Positions 47,444 through 57,368 are shown, counted from the first letter of the stretch. The stretch: DNA of 64,000 nt from an uncultured Bacteroidales bacterium (GCA_945874155.1 CAMCFO010000010.1:1-64000); one strand, 5' to 3'. Translations and numbers: made by a program. Notes: generated from the letters alone by a model not told the origin.

Positions 47444-47943
47444 TGAGGGTCGATTTGCAAATGTTAATAGAATGTTGAAAAGGGGAGAGGTAAAGTATTA
47501 ACAATAACATTATATAAATTGATTTATTACCTTGGGTTTTAAGCCTTTAGTCTTGGATTTTAGTGGCTTTGAAGCGTGAAATCCGGCTTAAAGAGCGAAT
47601 TATGGGAAAGTTAATTAATTTTACACTTTATATATGCAGTTATAAAATGGTGGTTTTTAACACTTTAACAAAATACAATTATGCCTATAAATTTTTATTA
47701 TGTTAGATTTATGAACAGTGGATAACTGAGTCAATAATTTCGGAATTTTGCAGGTTAAATTTACAAAAGTGACATTAGATTTGCGGATATGTATTGTTAC
47801 AAAAGTAAATCACATGAGAATAGTGAGAAGTTGTAGATAGACCAGATAGATTTCATAATGTTGCGCAGACATTTTTTCAATGAATGCTTAATAGTACAAT
47901 ATTTATGAGTAAATTTGCGTCCCCATATGAATTTTGAAATTAT
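47444..47943. other. AT-rich noncoding gap between XRE gene and queA
   Basis: About 500 bp with no ORF that I can support. It is unusually AT-rich for this window. It contains short possible -7 boxes: TAGATTTG at 47776-47783 (plus), CAAAAGTA at 47800-47807 (minus) and TAAATTTG at 47910-47917, which probably serves queA. GTGGATAA near 47718 resembles one DnaA box, but is single. No tRNA or hairpin terminator is clear. Confidence 0.5.
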
Positions 47944-49164
47944 ATGATACCGGAAATACATATTGAAGACTACAATTACCCCCTGCCCGAGGATAGAATT
48001 GCAAAATATCCTTTGTCCGAGAGGGATTCTTCAAAGTTGCTTGAATATAAGTCGGGAAACATCTCCGAGCATATATTCAGGGAACTTCCTTCCCTGATTG
48101 AACCGAATGGCATATTCGTTTTCAACGACACCAAGGTTGTGCCGGCAAGATTGTTCTTCCGGAGGGAGACCGGGGCGCTTATAGAGGTTTTTTGCCTTGA
48201 ACCAGTCCAACCTGTGGAATACAACCTGATTTTTGCCAGTACGGAAACTTGCAGGTGGAAATGCATCATAGGCAATGCCAAAAAGTGGAAAGGTGACAGA
48301 TTGCAGCTCGTAAATACCCTTGATGATGCTCAGGTGGAGGAAATTTCGCTTTCAGCCATTCCAGTTGAACGCGAGGGAGGCACAGCCATAGTGGAATTCC
48401 GATGGAAAGGAGGGCACCCTTTTTCAAAAGTTTTGGAAATCTGCGGCCGTATTCCCATACCTCCTTATCTGAACAGGGAGACTGAAGCCATTGATAATGA
48501 GAGGTATCAGACTCTTTATGCACGTTATAGGGGTTCTGTTGCAGCTCCTACTGCCGGTCTGCATTTTACCCGCACAGTGCTTGACGCCATTGAAGCCAAG
48601 GGTGTGGATATGGAGGAAGTTTGTCTGCACGTGGGGGCCGGGACCTTCCTGCCTGTGAAAGAAAGTCTGGTTTCCAAGCACAATATGCACAGGGAACCCT
48701 TTTCTGTACGTAGGGAGCTGATTGAGAGGCTCAGGGACTGCAAAGGTGGAGTCACGGCAGTCGGCACCACGTCGGTCAGGACTCTTGAGTCGTTGTACTA
48801 TCTTGGTCTGCACTGCATTCAGAAGGGTGAACCGGGAGAGGTAAGCCAGTGGGAGGCTTATGAGGACCATATCGATGCAAGTTTTGTGGAGGCAATGGAC
48901 GCTCTGCTTTCATATATGGACTCCAAGGGACTGGAAAGGCTATACTCCGGTACGAGAATCATCATTGTCCCGGGCTTCCGTTTCCGGGTTGTGGACAGGT
49001 TGATTACGAATTTCCACCAGCCTCAGAGTACCTTGCTCCTGTTGATTTCAGCATTTGTGGGCGGGGATTGGAAAAGCATATACAACTATGCGTTGGACAA
49101 TGGTTTCCGTTTTCTGAGTTATGGAGACAGCTCCCTGCTGCATCGGAGCGGATGTCGAGAATAG
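47944..49164 (+). CDS. queA: S-adenosylmethionine:tRNA ribosyltransferase-isomerase QueA
   Basis: Transfers the ribosyl part of SAM to preQ1 in tRNA, forming epoxyqueuosine. Visible motifs are YPLSERDSSKLLEY, FVFNDTKVVPARLFFRRETGALIEVFCLEP, RYQTLYARYRGSVAAPTAGLHFT and TNFHQPQSTLLLLISAFVGGDW. At 406 aa it is longer than E. coli QueA (about 356); extra sequence lies in the middle (about residues 85-135) and at the C-terminus. The longer form is common in Bacteroidota. The partner genes queF and yhhQ are 45 kb away. Confidence 0.92.
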   Translation: MIPEIHIEDYNYPLPEDRIAKYPLSERDSSKLLEYKSGNISEHIFRELPSLIEPNGIFVFNDTKVVPARLFFRRETGALIEVFCLEPVQPVEYNLIFASTETCRWKCIIGNAKKWKGDRLQLVNTLDDAQVEEISLSAIPVEREGGTAIVEFRWKGGHPFSKVLEICGRIPIPPYLNRETEAIDNERYQTLYARYRGSVAAPTAGLHFTRTVLDAIEAKGVDMEEVCLHVGAGTFLPVKESLVSKHNMHREPFSVRRELIERLRDCKGGVTAVGTTSVRTLESLYYLGLHCIQKGEPGEVSQWEAYEDHIDASFVEAMDALLSYMDSKGLERLYSGTRIIIVPGFRFRVVDRLITNFHQPQSTLLLLISAFVGGDWKSIYNYALDNGFRFLSYGDSSLLHRSGCRE

Positions 49165-49280
49165 TGGCATTTTATGGCTTTTCGTTTGGGATTGCGTCAG
49201 AGTTTTTATAAATTCGCGGAGAATTAACATTTTCTTGAGCATTTTGAAACAATCTGCTCAGGAATAATATCAACTGAACT

Positions 49281-50450
49281 ATGGAAGATTTCAACGACAT
49301 TGATGCCATCGGACCTTATAGAACTGATGAAGAGGCACAGGACGCATTCCGTCATATTTCCGAAAATCCGTTGCTCGAAAAAATATCCCTTTATTTTTTT
49401 CCTGAAGAAAGTGGGGATTATCTGAAGAATATATTTCTGCAACTCAAGTCTGTGGATGAATTCCAGTTGCTGGTTATGGCGAAGGTTGTGCGCCGTATTC
49501 TCGACAGGACTGCCCACAACTTCTCCTATGACGGAATTTCGAATATCAGTGCCGACAAGAAGTTCCTTGCACTTTCAAACCACAGGGACATCATTCTCGA
49601 TCCGGCCATCACCCAATACGTACTGTCCCGAAACAATATTCCTTTGACAGAAATTGCCGTAGGTGACAATCTGATACAGAATCAGTTCATAGAATACCTG
49701 ATACGCTCCAACAGGATGATAAAGGTCATCAGGGGTGTGGCTGCAAGGGAACTCTACCTTTCTTCGCAGAGACTTTCGAAATACATACGTCGAAGCATCA
49801 CAACCGGTATGTCTTCAGTCTGGCTTGCGCAAAGGCAGGGACGCACCAAGGACGGTTATGACACGACTGAGCAGGGTCTGCTCAAGATGCTGGATATGAG
49901 TGGGGAACCCGGCAATTTCAGGAAGAATTTCGAGGAACTGAATATACTTCCTATGAGCATTTCCTATGAAATTGAGCCTTGTGACATTCTGAAAGCCAGG
50001 GAGACTTTCATCACGGCCAGAGATGGGCGCTATGTGAAACAGAAGTCGGAGGATTTGAACAGTATCCTCGTGGGAGTGACCCAGCCCAAGGGCAACATTC
50101 ATCTGAATATCGGTAGGCCTCTTACCCACGAAGAGATTTCGCTGGCTTCATTGTGTGAAAAGAATGACCGTTACCAGTATATTCGTCACGCAGTGAATAT
50201 GCGTGTGGTGGACGGTTTCCGTCTGTGGAAGAACAATTATGTCGCATATGACATTCTGAATGGAACCACACGATTTGCAGACCGTTACGATCTTGCTGAC
50301 AAGGAGTGGTTCGAGTCTTATATGGAACACCAGCTTGATACGATTGAGCCTGAGCTGGACCGTGCCGGGGTGCGTGACCATTTCCTGAAAATCTATGCCA
50401 ATCCTATAGTTACCAAGGATATACGCGCCAAGGGCGATTTATTGGTTTAA
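49281..50450 (+). CDS. PlsC-like glycerolipid acyltransferase
   Basis: Protein of 389 aa related to glycerol-3-phosphate or lysophosphatidate acyltransferases. The acyltransferase box is ALSNHRDIILDPAI (about residues 95-108), with one residue more between His and the second Asp than the classic NHX4D. Downstream blocks VIRGVAARELYLSS, VWLAQRQGRTKDGYDTT and ILPMSISYEIEPCD resemble acyltransferase motifs II-IV. There is no TM segment. It is a single gene converging on mscS. Whether the acyl acceptor is a phospholipid precursor or an aminoacyl lipid is not known. Confidence 0.72.
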   Translation: MEDFNDIDAIGPYRTDEEAQDAFRHISENPLLEKISLYFFPEESGDYLKNIFLQLKSVDEFQLLVMAKVVRRILDRTAHNFSYDGISNISADKKFLALSNHRDIILDPAITQYVLSRNNIPLTEIAVGDNLIQNQFIEYLIRSNRMIKVIRGVAARELYLSSQRLSKYIRRSITTGMSSVWLAQRQGRTKDGYDTTEQGLLKMLDMSGEPGNFRKNFEELNILPMSISYEIEPCDILKARETFITARDGRYVKQKSEDLNSILVGVTQPKGNIHLNIGRPLTHEEISLASLCEKNDRYQYIRHAVNMRVVDGFRLWKNNYVAYDILNGTTRFADRYDLADKEWFESYMEHQLDTIEPELDRAGVRDHFLKIYANPIVTKDIRAKGDLLV

Positions 50451-50486
50451 GGGGCTGGCGCAAAGCGACAGGGATGGTGTCCGAAG

Positions 50487-51407
50487 TCAGTTGTGCAAGT
50501 GAACATCCAGCTGAGGGAATGGGAAATCTATGCCATTTTTAGGCAACTCCTTGTAAATGAGTTCATTAACTTCCCAAAGAAGGTCCCAGTAGTCATCGGT
50601 TCTGACCCAGCAACGGGCCTGAATCTCCACGCTGCTGTCAAGGAGCGCCGACAATCTTATATATGGTTCATCAGGAGCATCTTTTCCGTGAAGTACCCTT
50701 GAATCCTTGTTTAGTATCTCCAGAATGACTTTTCTGGCCACATCAATATCGCTGCCATATTCCACTCCTATTTTCCATTCAAGTCTGCGGATGGGATTCT
50801 GCGAGATGTTGTTGATAGTCCCGCTGGACAATGAGCCGTTAGGCAAAACTATTACGCGGTTGTCGGTAGTGGTGAGTTTGGTGCTGACTATATTGACTTC
50901 GCTGACAGTGCCGCTGAAACCCTGAGCCTCGATGAAGTCCCCAGCTTTGAAAGGCTTGAATACCAGCAGCATTATCCCGCCTGCAAAATTCTGCACTGTA
51001 CCGCTCAAAGCCATACCTATCGCCATACCTCCTGCAGCCAGGATTGCAGCCAGAGAGGTGGTGTTCACCCCGAGTGTGCCGACTGTCAGTATGATGAGGA
51101 GGATGGTCAGTGAGATGCTGACAAGGCTCATAGTAAATGAGGCAATGGCTTTGTCAGTTTTCCGTCTTTCGAATATATTGCCCAGCAGTTTCTTGATTCT
51201 CTTGATTACCCAGGCTCCGATAAAGTAAATGGCCAAGGCTGCAAGCACTTTCAGACCGAATTGCAGGGCATCGCTGCCCAATTCTTTCAGAAGCACGTCG
51301 GCCGGGGTGGTGGTGACTTTTTCAACAAATTTTTCAGCTGAACCCTTTAAATCCAGTGAATCTGCAGGGATAATCGGTATGGATGTCTGAAAGATATTAG
51401 GTAACAT
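50487..51407 (-). CDS. mscS: Small-conductance mechanosensitive channel MscS
   Basis: Mechanosensitive channel of 306 aa (ATG at 51407; the track's 51428 is a TTG). It has three TM helices, with the pore helix read as AAILAAGGMAIGMALSGTVQNFAGGIMLL, followed by the beta domain VFKPFKAGDFIEAQGFSGTVSEVNI and VIVLPNGSLSSGTINNIS, and a C-terminal alpha/beta domain. Opens under membrane tension to release solutes. It follows the CaCA exchanger gene on the same strand (76-nt gap), a possible osmotic/ion pair. Confidence 0.93.
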   Translation of the reverse strand: MLPNIFQTSIPIIPADSLDLKGSAEKFVEKVTTTPADVLLKELGSDALQFGLKVLAALAIYFIGAWVIKRIKKLLGNIFERRKTDKAIASFTMSLVSISLTILLIILTVGTLGVNTTSLAAILAAGGMAIGMALSGTVQNFAGGIMLLVFKPFKAGDFIEAQGFSGTVSEVNIVSTKLTTTDNRVIVLPNGSLSSGTINNISQNPIRRLEWKIGVEYGSDIDVARKVILEILNKDSRVLHGKDAPDEPYIRLSALLDSSVEIQARCWVRTDDYWDLLWEVNELIYKELPKNGIDFPFPQLDVHLHN

Positions 51408-51483
51408 ATTTGTTATGCCTTTTAACAATTTTGTTTTACTTATTGACCTTCAGTTGAGTGTTTCGAAATATGCTGTTGCAGCG

Positions 51484-52449
51484 TCAAATAACAGAGCGAA
51501 TGAGCATAGTCATATAAACAACTTCCATCAGGAGCAGGACGATGCCTTCCGGAACCCCAAGCCTTGCACGTTTCCTGAAGCAGAGCCCGCAAAAGACAAG
51601 AAATGCAGCTGAACCGAGGACTGCCGTAATGTCTATGATGCTGATGTTACCGAACGAAAGGGGAGTTATCGTGGCAGATGCGCCAAGTATGAGCAGGATG
51701 TTGGAGATGTTGGAGCCGAGTATGTTCCCCAGTGCGAGTTGGGACCTTTTCTTTGCTGCAGCCACTACGCAGGTTGCAAGTTCGGGAAGGGAAGTCCCTC
51801 CTGCGAGAATCGTGATTGCGATGAATTTTTCAGAAACGTTGAACATTTTGGCGAGTTCCACCGCCGAATTGACAAACAACTGTCCTCCGCCTACAAGCGC
51901 TACAAGTCCGAAGATTATCATAACGACTGCGACCGGGGTTTTGTAGAGCTTTACCTCCGTTTCTTCCTCTTCTTCGGTCACTTTGCCTTTCTTGAATGAG
52001 AGGTAGAGATAGAGAGCGAAGACTGCGAGCATAAGTATTCCCTCCACCCGGCTCAGGCTGTCGTTTCCCAGTCCGAAGATTGAATGTTTCATTCCAAGGA
52101 GCACAAGGGCTGCCGTAACTGCAAGATTCAGAGGCATATCCAGATTGCGGTTCGTTTTAGTGATTGTCACCGGGCAAATAAGGGCGGTAACTCCAAGAAT
52201 CAGCATCACGTTGAATATGTTGGAACCTATGACGTTGCCTATTGCAATATCCGAACTGCCCTGAAGCGCCCCGGTGCAACTTACCACCAGTTCCGGCATT
52301 GATGTGCCTATGCCAACGATAGTAAGCCCTATGACGAATTCACTTACTCCAGCTTTTTTGGCAATGCTTGAAGCTCCGTCCACAAGCCAGTTTGCACCCA
52401 GGAGGATAAGGGCCAGCCCACCTGCAAGAATCAATAATTGTATAAGCAT
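51484..52449 (-). CDS. CaCA-family Na+/Ca2+ exchanger (YrbG-like)
   Basis: Ten-TM cation antiporter (321 aa) of the Ca2+:cation antiporter superfamily. Two inverted alpha repeats are plain: VGIGTSMPELVVSCTGALQG with IAIGNVIGSNIFNVMLILG, and LAGGTSLPELATCVVAAAK with LALGNILGSNISNILLILG. An acidic loop (VTEEEEETEVKLYK) lies between the halves. Ion preference is not visible. A full copy of the 162-bp repeat occupies its upstream region, ending 22 nt before the ATG. Confidence 0.93.
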   Translation of the reverse strand: MLIQLLILAGGLALILLGANWLVDGASSIAKKAGVSEFVIGLTIVGIGTSMPELVVSCTGALQGSSDIAIGNVIGSNIFNVMLILGVTALICPVTITKTNRNLDMPLNLAVTAALVLLGMKHSIFGLGNDSLSRVEGILMLAVFALYLYLSFKKGKVTEEEEETEVKLYKTPVAVVMIIFGLVALVGGGQLFVNSAVELAKMFNVSEKFIAITILAGGTSLPELATCVVAAAKKRSQLALGNILGSNISNILLILGASATITPLSFGNISIIDITAVLGSAAFLVFCGLCFRKRARLGVPEGIVLLLMEVVYMTMLIRSVI

Positions 52450-52471
52450 AACTCCAGTTTCTAAAGTTTTA

Positions 52472-52633
52472 AGTAATATGAAAATAATAAGTTGCGTCAG
52501 ATTTGAATTAGATTTTCGAGGTCAGATTTTCACCCGAAGAAGGAGCATAGCCGTAGCTATGTGACTGATGAGGGAGGAAATATGGACCGAAAAGATTTTC
52601 AAAGATGATGCAGGTTATTTTTTGAGGATTACT
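52472..52633. repeat. 162-bp interspersed repeat, copy 2 (rlmD/CaCA)
   Basis: Same length and ends (AGTAAT/ATTACT) as copy 1. The internal hairpin CATAGC-CGTA-GCTATG and the whole central region are identical. It sits between rlmD (5 nt from its stop) and the CaCA exchanger, again between two co-directional minus-strand genes and in the same orientation to them as copy 1. Confidence 0.85.
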
Positions 52634-52638
52634 AATTT

Positions 52639-54045
52639 TTACTTCTTTAATCGCAGCGCAACGACATTCTCCACGTGGTGTGTCTGCGGAAACATATCCA
52701 CGGGCCTGACTGCCGTTATTTCATAATCCCGGCACAAAATTTCCAGGTCCCTTGCCTGAGATGCCGGATTGCAGCTGACATACACCATTCTGTCCGGCTG
52801 TGCCTCCAGTATGACTTTTGCCACATCCGGATGAATCCCGGCTCTTGGAGGGTCCAGAATGATTACGTCAGGATGACCGTTTTGCTCAATGAATTCCGAT
52901 GTAAGCACATCTTTCATATCCCCGGCGTAGAAAGTGCAATTGCTGATTCCGTTGTCGGAGGCATTTATACGTGCATCCCTGATAGCATCCTCCACATATT
53001 CTATACCTACGACTTTGGATGCTTTGGATGATACGAATTGTGCAATGGTACCCGTGCCTGTATAAAGGTCATAAACAACCTCATTTCCAGTCAGTTGTGC
53101 AAATTCACGCGCTGTCTGGTAAAGTTTGAGGGCCTGAGCCGTATTGGTCTGGTAAAAGGATTTCGGACCGATTTTGAAGCGCAGACCTTCCATTTCCTCG
53201 TAGATTGCGTCCATACCTCTATATAATATGCAATCCTGGTCTGAGATGGAGTCGTTGGCTTTGCCGTTGATGACATAGTAAAGGGACACAATCTGGGGAA
53301 ATGCATCTGCAACAGCATCCAGGAGCATACGGCGGGCGTTTTCATCCTCGTGATAGAAGCAAAGGATGAGCATGACCTCGCCCTTTTCGTTATTCCTCAC
53401 GACCATTGTCCTGAGAAAGCCGTGATGTTCACGTATGTTGAAGAAACTCAGGCCGTTAGCTATTGCATACTGGCGGATGAAATTGCGTATCTCATTGGAA
53501 GGGGAGGGCTGAAGGTGACAGCAGTCTATGTCCAGAACTTTGTCGAAGAAACGGCCCACGTGGAAGCCCAGTCCCAATCTTTGTTCCGGACTCAGGGCAT
53601 CAGGATCTTCATTTTCATAAATCCAGCGTCTTTCAGAGAAGGTGAATTCCAGTTTGTTGCGATAGTTTGTGGTCTTTTCTGAACCTATAATCGGCTGAAT
53701 CTCAGGCACTTGAAGGTGGCCTATACGAACCAGCTGGTCATAGACCTGTTGCTGCTTGGCCTGCAACTGCATAGGATACGGAAGCGGTTGCCATTTGCAT
53801 CCGCCGCAGATGCCGAAATATTTGCAGAAAGGCTCCAGTCTGTGCTCTGACGGCTTTTTCAGGGCAAGAATGTAGCCTTCCATATAGTTTTTCTTTTTCT
53901 TCGTGATTTTTATGTCCACAACGTCTCCCGGTACAGCAAATTGCACAAATACTACCGTCCCGTCCACGTGGGCCAAGGCTTTTCCTTCAGCGGCTACGGA
54001 CTCGATTGTTATGTCGTTCAGTATGATTTCTTGTTTTTTTCTCAT
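52639..54045 (-). CDS. rlmD: 23S rRNA (uracil-5-)-methyltransferase RlmD/RumA
   Basis: SAM-dependent methyltransferase of 468 aa. An N-terminal TRAM domain (VAAEGKALAHVDGTVVFVQFAVPGD) precedes the 4Fe-4S Cys cluster FCKYFGICGGCKWQ. The methyltransferase motifs are YDLYTGTGTIAQF, ILDPPRAGIHPDV and VYVSCNPASQARDL, the last with the catalytic Cys. The ORF track starts at a TTG (54096); ATG at 54045 (MRKKQEII) is preceded by GGA and fits. Several related U-methyltransferases exist, so the target (U1939) is a family-based guess. Confidence 0.9.
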   Translation of the reverse strand: MRKKQEIILNDITIESVAAEGKALAHVDGTVVFVQFAVPGDVVDIKITKKKKNYMEGYILALKKPSEHRLEPFCKYFGICGGCKWQPLPYPMQLQAKQQQVYDQLVRIGHLQVPEIQPIIGSEKTTNYRNKLEFTFSERRWIYENEDPDALSPEQRLGLGFHVGRFFDKVLDIDCCHLQPSPSNEIRNFIRQYAIANGLSFFNIREHHGFLRTMVVRNNEKGEVMLILCFYHEDENARRMLLDAVADAFPQIVSLYYVINGKANDSISDQDCILYRGMDAIYEEMEGLRFKIGPKSFYQTNTAQALKLYQTAREFAQLTGNEVVYDLYTGTGTIAQFVSSKASKVVGIEYVEDAIRDARINASDNGISNCTFYAGDMKDVLTSEFIEQNGHPDVIILDPPRAGIHPDVAKVILEAQPDRMVYVSCNPASQARDLEILCRDYEITAVRPVDMFPQTHHVENVVALRLKK

Positions 54046-54153
54046 TCCAATTATTTTTGTCTCCCGGATAGGGCGGGAATGGTCGTTATTGCTCAATTTT
54101 TATAGATAAGTTAACATAATATAAATTGTATAACTTTAATATGAATGGGAGTC

Positions 54154-54738
54154 TCAGATGTTCATAGTGTGCTCCAGAACAATCTTCAATCCGATGCAAA
54201 TCAATATTATACCTCCGGTAATTTCTGCTTTGGCCGCAAACTTTTTCCCGATACGAGTACCGGCTCCGACTCCGACAACCGAAAATGCAAATGTCACGAT
54301 TCCAATAATCCCTACGGCTGCCCATATATTCAGGTCGCTGATGGCCACAAATGAAACTCCGACTGCCAGCGCATCTATACTCGTGGCGATTGCCGCCATC
54401 AGCATAGTCTTGAATCCCAAATCGTTATGTCCACATTCACCGCAACATTCCTGCTTCCCTTTTGCATCCTTGAGACCTTCCCGAACCATATTCAACCCAA
54501 TGAAAAGCAATAGAGCAAACGCGATCCAATGGTCCCAGCTGCTGATAAGATCCAGAAATCTGCTTCCTGCAAAATAGCCTGCCAGAGGCATCAGAGCCTG
54601 AAAAAGGCCGAACCAGAGTCCTACCTGGACAGATTGTTTCCAATCCGCATCCTTAAGGGATATGCCCTTGCAAACCGATACGGCAAAGGCATCCATAGAC
54701 AGGCCGACTGCAATCAATACTATAGTCAAAAAATTCAT
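54154..54738 (-). CDS. mntP: Manganese efflux pump MntP
   Basis: Small membrane exporter (194 aa) with six TM helices. Each half carries the Asp motif of the family: LSMDAFAVSVCKGI and TSIDALAVGVSFVAI. A Cys/His loop (KGKQECCGECGHNDLG) lies between the halves. Start at 54738 (MNFLTIVLIAVGL) rather than 54762. A perfect palindrome TCGCCA-AA-TGGCGA lies 18-31 nt upstream, close to the predicted transcription start set by the minus-strand -7 box TAAATTTG (54786-54779). Confidence 0.93.
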   Translation of the reverse strand: MNFLTIVLIAVGLSMDAFAVSVCKGISLKDADWKQSVQVGLWFGLFQALMPLAGYFAGSRFLDLISSWDHWIAFALLLFIGLNMVREGLKDAKGKQECCGECGHNDLGFKTMLMAAIATSIDALAVGVSFVAISDLNIWAAVGIIGIVTFAFSVVGVGAGTRIGKKFAAKAEITGGIILICIGLKIVLEHTMNI

Positions 54739-54755
54739 CGTTTCATCAAAATATA

Positions 54756-54769
54756 TCGCCAAATGGCGA
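54756..54769. promoter_or_regulatory. Candidate operator palindrome before mntP
   Basis: TCGCCA-AA-TGGCGA, flanked by near-symmetrical ATAT sequence. It lies just downstream of the -7 box of mntP, where a repressor would block initiation. A Mn-responsive regulator is a guess. Confidence 0.5.
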
Positions 54770-54860
54770 ATATCGGGGCAAATTTAGTAAAAAACTACCA
54801 TTATTTTGATTAACTTTGTCAGCATTATTCTTGAAACCATTTTATTGTTTTTGTAAAAAT

Positions 54861-55994
54861 ATGCCTGTGGAAATACGCAAAGTCGAGAGCAGAAAAGACC
54901 TTAAGGAGTTTATCTATTTCGCCAATAATCTTTATAAGGGCAACAAATACTATTGTCCAAGCCTGATTTCAGATGATTACACGACCTTCAATCCTCAGAA
55001 AAACGGAGCTATGGATTTCTGTCAGTGGCAGGCTTTCCTTGCCTACAAGGACGGAAAGCTGGCAGGCAGGGTTATGGCTATAATAAATCCGAAGGCCAAT
55101 GAAAGCTGGAAGGTGGAACAGGTGCGTTTCGGCTGGATAGATTTCATTGATGATGAGGAGGTTGCAAAGGCTCTGCTGGACACTGTGGCTGCCTGGGGCA
55201 AGGAAAGAGGGATGAAGCAAATCGTTGGTCCTTTGGGATTTACGGATTTTGATCCCGAAGGTATGCTCATTGAGGGTTTCGATCGTCTTGCGACTTTGAC
55301 GGGCTTATACAATCACCCTTATTATCCCCGGATTCTTGAGAAACTCGGTTTCAAAAAGGAGACCGACTGGGTGGAATACCGCATCACCTTCCCTGACGAA
55401 CTGCCTCAGAAATACTATCAGTTTGCAGACCTTATCGTCAAGAAATACAATCTGAATGTGAGGAAGGTCAGCAGAGAAATGATTGACAAGGAAAATTACG
55501 GTCGCAAATTCTTCAAGCTCATCAACGAGACCTATTATAAACTGTATGGCTTTTCAGTGCTGAATGACAAGCAGATAGATGCTTACACAAAGCAATATCT
55601 TTCTCTCCTTGACACCCGTATGGTCAGTTTTGTGGAAGATGACAAGGGAGAGTTGATTGCTGCTGGTATCACTATGCCGGATCTTTCCCTTGCGCTTCAG
55701 AAGTGTAACGGGGAACTCTTCCCTACCGGATGGTATCATTTGCTCAAGGCCATATTCTGGAAACCTTGCGACACTCTCGATTTGCTGCTTATGGGAGTGA
55801 GGGAGGATTACCGCAGCCGTGGCCTCAATGCCGTGATTATCGCTGATTTGTATCCACGACTCAAGGAGATGGGATTCAAGTATGTGGAGACTACTGCAGA
55901 ACTTGAAACCAACGACAGCATCCAGGCTGTATGGAAGAACTTCGAAAAGGAGCAGCATAAACGCCGTAGAGCATACGGCAAAGAAATCGAATAA
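54861..55994 (+). CDS. GNAT-like N-acetyltransferase domain protein
   Basis: Protein of 377 aa in a Bacteroidota family annotated as GNAT acyltransferase. It begins PVEIRKVESRKDLKEFIYFANNLYKGN, and has CoA-binding-like RSRGLNAVIIADLYPRLKEMGFKYVETTAELETND near the C-terminus, the usual A motif (R-x-x-G) and following helix. The middle (GPLGFTDFDPEGMLIEGFD) is conserved in the family but its role is unknown. The ORF opens at 54816; ATG at 54861 is preferred. The -7 box TAACTTTG at 54811-54818 precedes it. It overlaps rarA by one base. Confidence 0.78.
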   Translation: MPVEIRKVESRKDLKEFIYFANNLYKGNKYYCPSLISDDYTTFNPQKNGAMDFCQWQAFLAYKDGKLAGRVMAIINPKANESWKVEQVRFGWIDFIDDEEVAKALLDTVAAWGKERGMKQIVGPLGFTDFDPEGMLIEGFDRLATLTGLYNHPYYPRILEKLGFKKETDWVEYRITFPDELPQKYYQFADLIVKKYNLNVRKVSREMIDKENYGRKFFKLINETYYKLYGFSVLNDKQIDAYTKQYLSLLDTRMVSFVEDDKGELIAAGITMPDLSLALQKCNGELFPTGWYHLLKAIFWKPCDTLDLLLMGVREDYRSRGLNAVIIADLYPRLKEMGFKYVETTAELETNDSIQAVWKNFEKEQHKRRRAYGKEIE

Positions 55995-57274
55995 TGCCGG
56001 CACCGCTTCCAGAGAGAATGCGTCCCCACAGCCTGGATGGTTATGTGGGGCAGAGACATCTTGTCGGTGAGGGCTGCGTCCTGCGCAATATGATTGAGAG
56101 CGGCAACCTCACTTCTTTTATACTTTGGGGACCTCCGGGGGTGGGCAAAACCACGCTTGCACGTATTGTAGCTCAGTCTGCGGGACGTGAATTCTACACT
56201 CTTTCGGCGGTCAGTTCGGGTGTGAAGGAAGTGCGTGAAGTGATTGACAAATCCCGTTCGCGGGGCCTTTTCGGTTCCGGGGCGACCCCAGTGCTCTTCA
56301 TAGACGAGATTCACCGCTTCAGCAAGTCCCAGCAGGATGCTCTGCTTGGAGCAGTAGAGGACGGGACCTTTGTTCTGATTGGGGCCACTACGGAAAACCC
56401 TTCTTTTGAGGTCATCACTCCCCTGCTTTCCCGTTGTCAGGTTTTTGTGCTCAAGAGTCTGGAAAAGGAGGATCTGGAAGTTCTGCTACGGAAGGCTTTG
56501 GCTGAAGATGAGATTTTGCGCAGTCTGGACATCAAGGTCGTGGAGACGGATGCTTTGTTCAGGTATTCCTCGGGAGATGCACGCAAACTGCTGAATATTC
56601 TGGACATAATTGTGGCCTCACATCGGGTCGGAGAGCAGATTCTAATAGATAACAATCTTGTTACTGCGTCTCTGCAAGAGAATGTTGCGATATATGACAA
56701 AAGCGGTGAGATGCATTATGACATTATCTCTGCCTTTATCAAATCCGTGAGGGGTTCTGATCCCAATGCCGCTGTATATTATCTTGCCAGGATGCTTGTC
56801 GGGGGTGAAGACCCGCTGTTCATTGCACGCAGGTTGTGTATTCTTGCTGCGGAGGACATAGGGCTGGCGAATCCAAATGCTCTGTTGCTGGCCAATGCCT
56901 GTTTTCAGACTGTACATAATATAGGTATGCCTGAGGCGAGGATTCCGCTGTCGGAGACTACGATTTATCTTGCGACCTCCCCGAAGAGCAATTCCGCCTA
57001 TCTTGCCATCAATGAGGCGATGGAAGTGGCGCGCAAGACTCAAACTTCATCTGTGCCGCTCTATTTGAGGAATGCCCCGACAAAACTGATGGAAGAATTG
57101 GGCTATGCTGACGGTTACAAGTACGCCCACGATTACCCCGGCCATTTCACCGACTTGGAGTTCCTCCCTTCAGACCTCTCAGGCACAGTCTTCTACTCCC
57201 CTGCCGACAATCAGAAAGAATCTCAACTCCTTTCGCGTATGGAAGCCCTCTGGCCCAAGTACTATAAGAAGTGA
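55994..57274 (+). CDS. rarA: Replication-associated recombination protein RarA (MgsA)
   Basis: AAA+ ATPase (426 aa) of the RarA/MgsA/WRNIP1 family that acts at stalled forks. Opening [16 protein letters not shown], Walker [14 protein letters not shown], Walker [20 protein letters not shown], sensor [13 protein letters not shown], and the C-terminal tetramerisation domain [24 protein letters not shown]. The start overlaps the GNAT gene's TAA by one base (TAATG), so the two are co-translated. Confidence 0.95.
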   Translation: MPAPLPERMRPHSLDGYVGQRHLVGEGCVLRNMIESGNLTSFILWGPPGVGKTTLARIVAQSAGREFYTLSAVSSGVKEVREVIDKSRSRGLFGSGATPVLFIDEIHRFSKSQQDALLGAVEDGTFVLIGATTENPSFEVITPLLSRCQVFVLKSLEKEDLEVLLRKALAEDEILRSLDIKVVETDALFRYSSGDARKLLNILDIIVASHRVGEQILIDNNLVTASLQENVAIYDKSGEMHYDIISAFIKSVRGSDPNAAVYYLARMLVGGEDPLFIARRLCILAAEDIGLANPNALLLANACFQTVHNIGMPEARIPLSETTIYLATSPKSNSAYLAINEAMEVARKTQTSSVPLYLRNAPTKLMEELGYADGYKYAHDYPGHFTDLEFLPSDLSGTVFYSPADNQKESQLLSRMEALWPKYYKK

Positions 57275-57354
57275 AGTTCAGCCCAGTGCCATATACTTGC
57301 GAAATTTTTTCATACATATTGTGATTGGATTTTTTAATTATATGAATTTTTAAG

Positions 57355-57362
57355 TACCTTTG
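57355..57362 (+). promoter_or_regulatory. -7 box of the 6S-like RNA
   Basis: TACCTTTG. Transcription would start near 57369. A TTG lies at 57325-57327, but the 27-nt spacing is too long for certainty. Confidence 0.6.
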
Positions 57363-57368
57363 CAAAGA

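Noticed and set aside
47710-47725. Possible oriC (DnaA-box-like GTGGATAA in an AT-rich gap)
   Set aside because: Only one box and no dnaA/dnaN or box cluster nearby. gyrB in the window is not close and is not evidence in this phylum.
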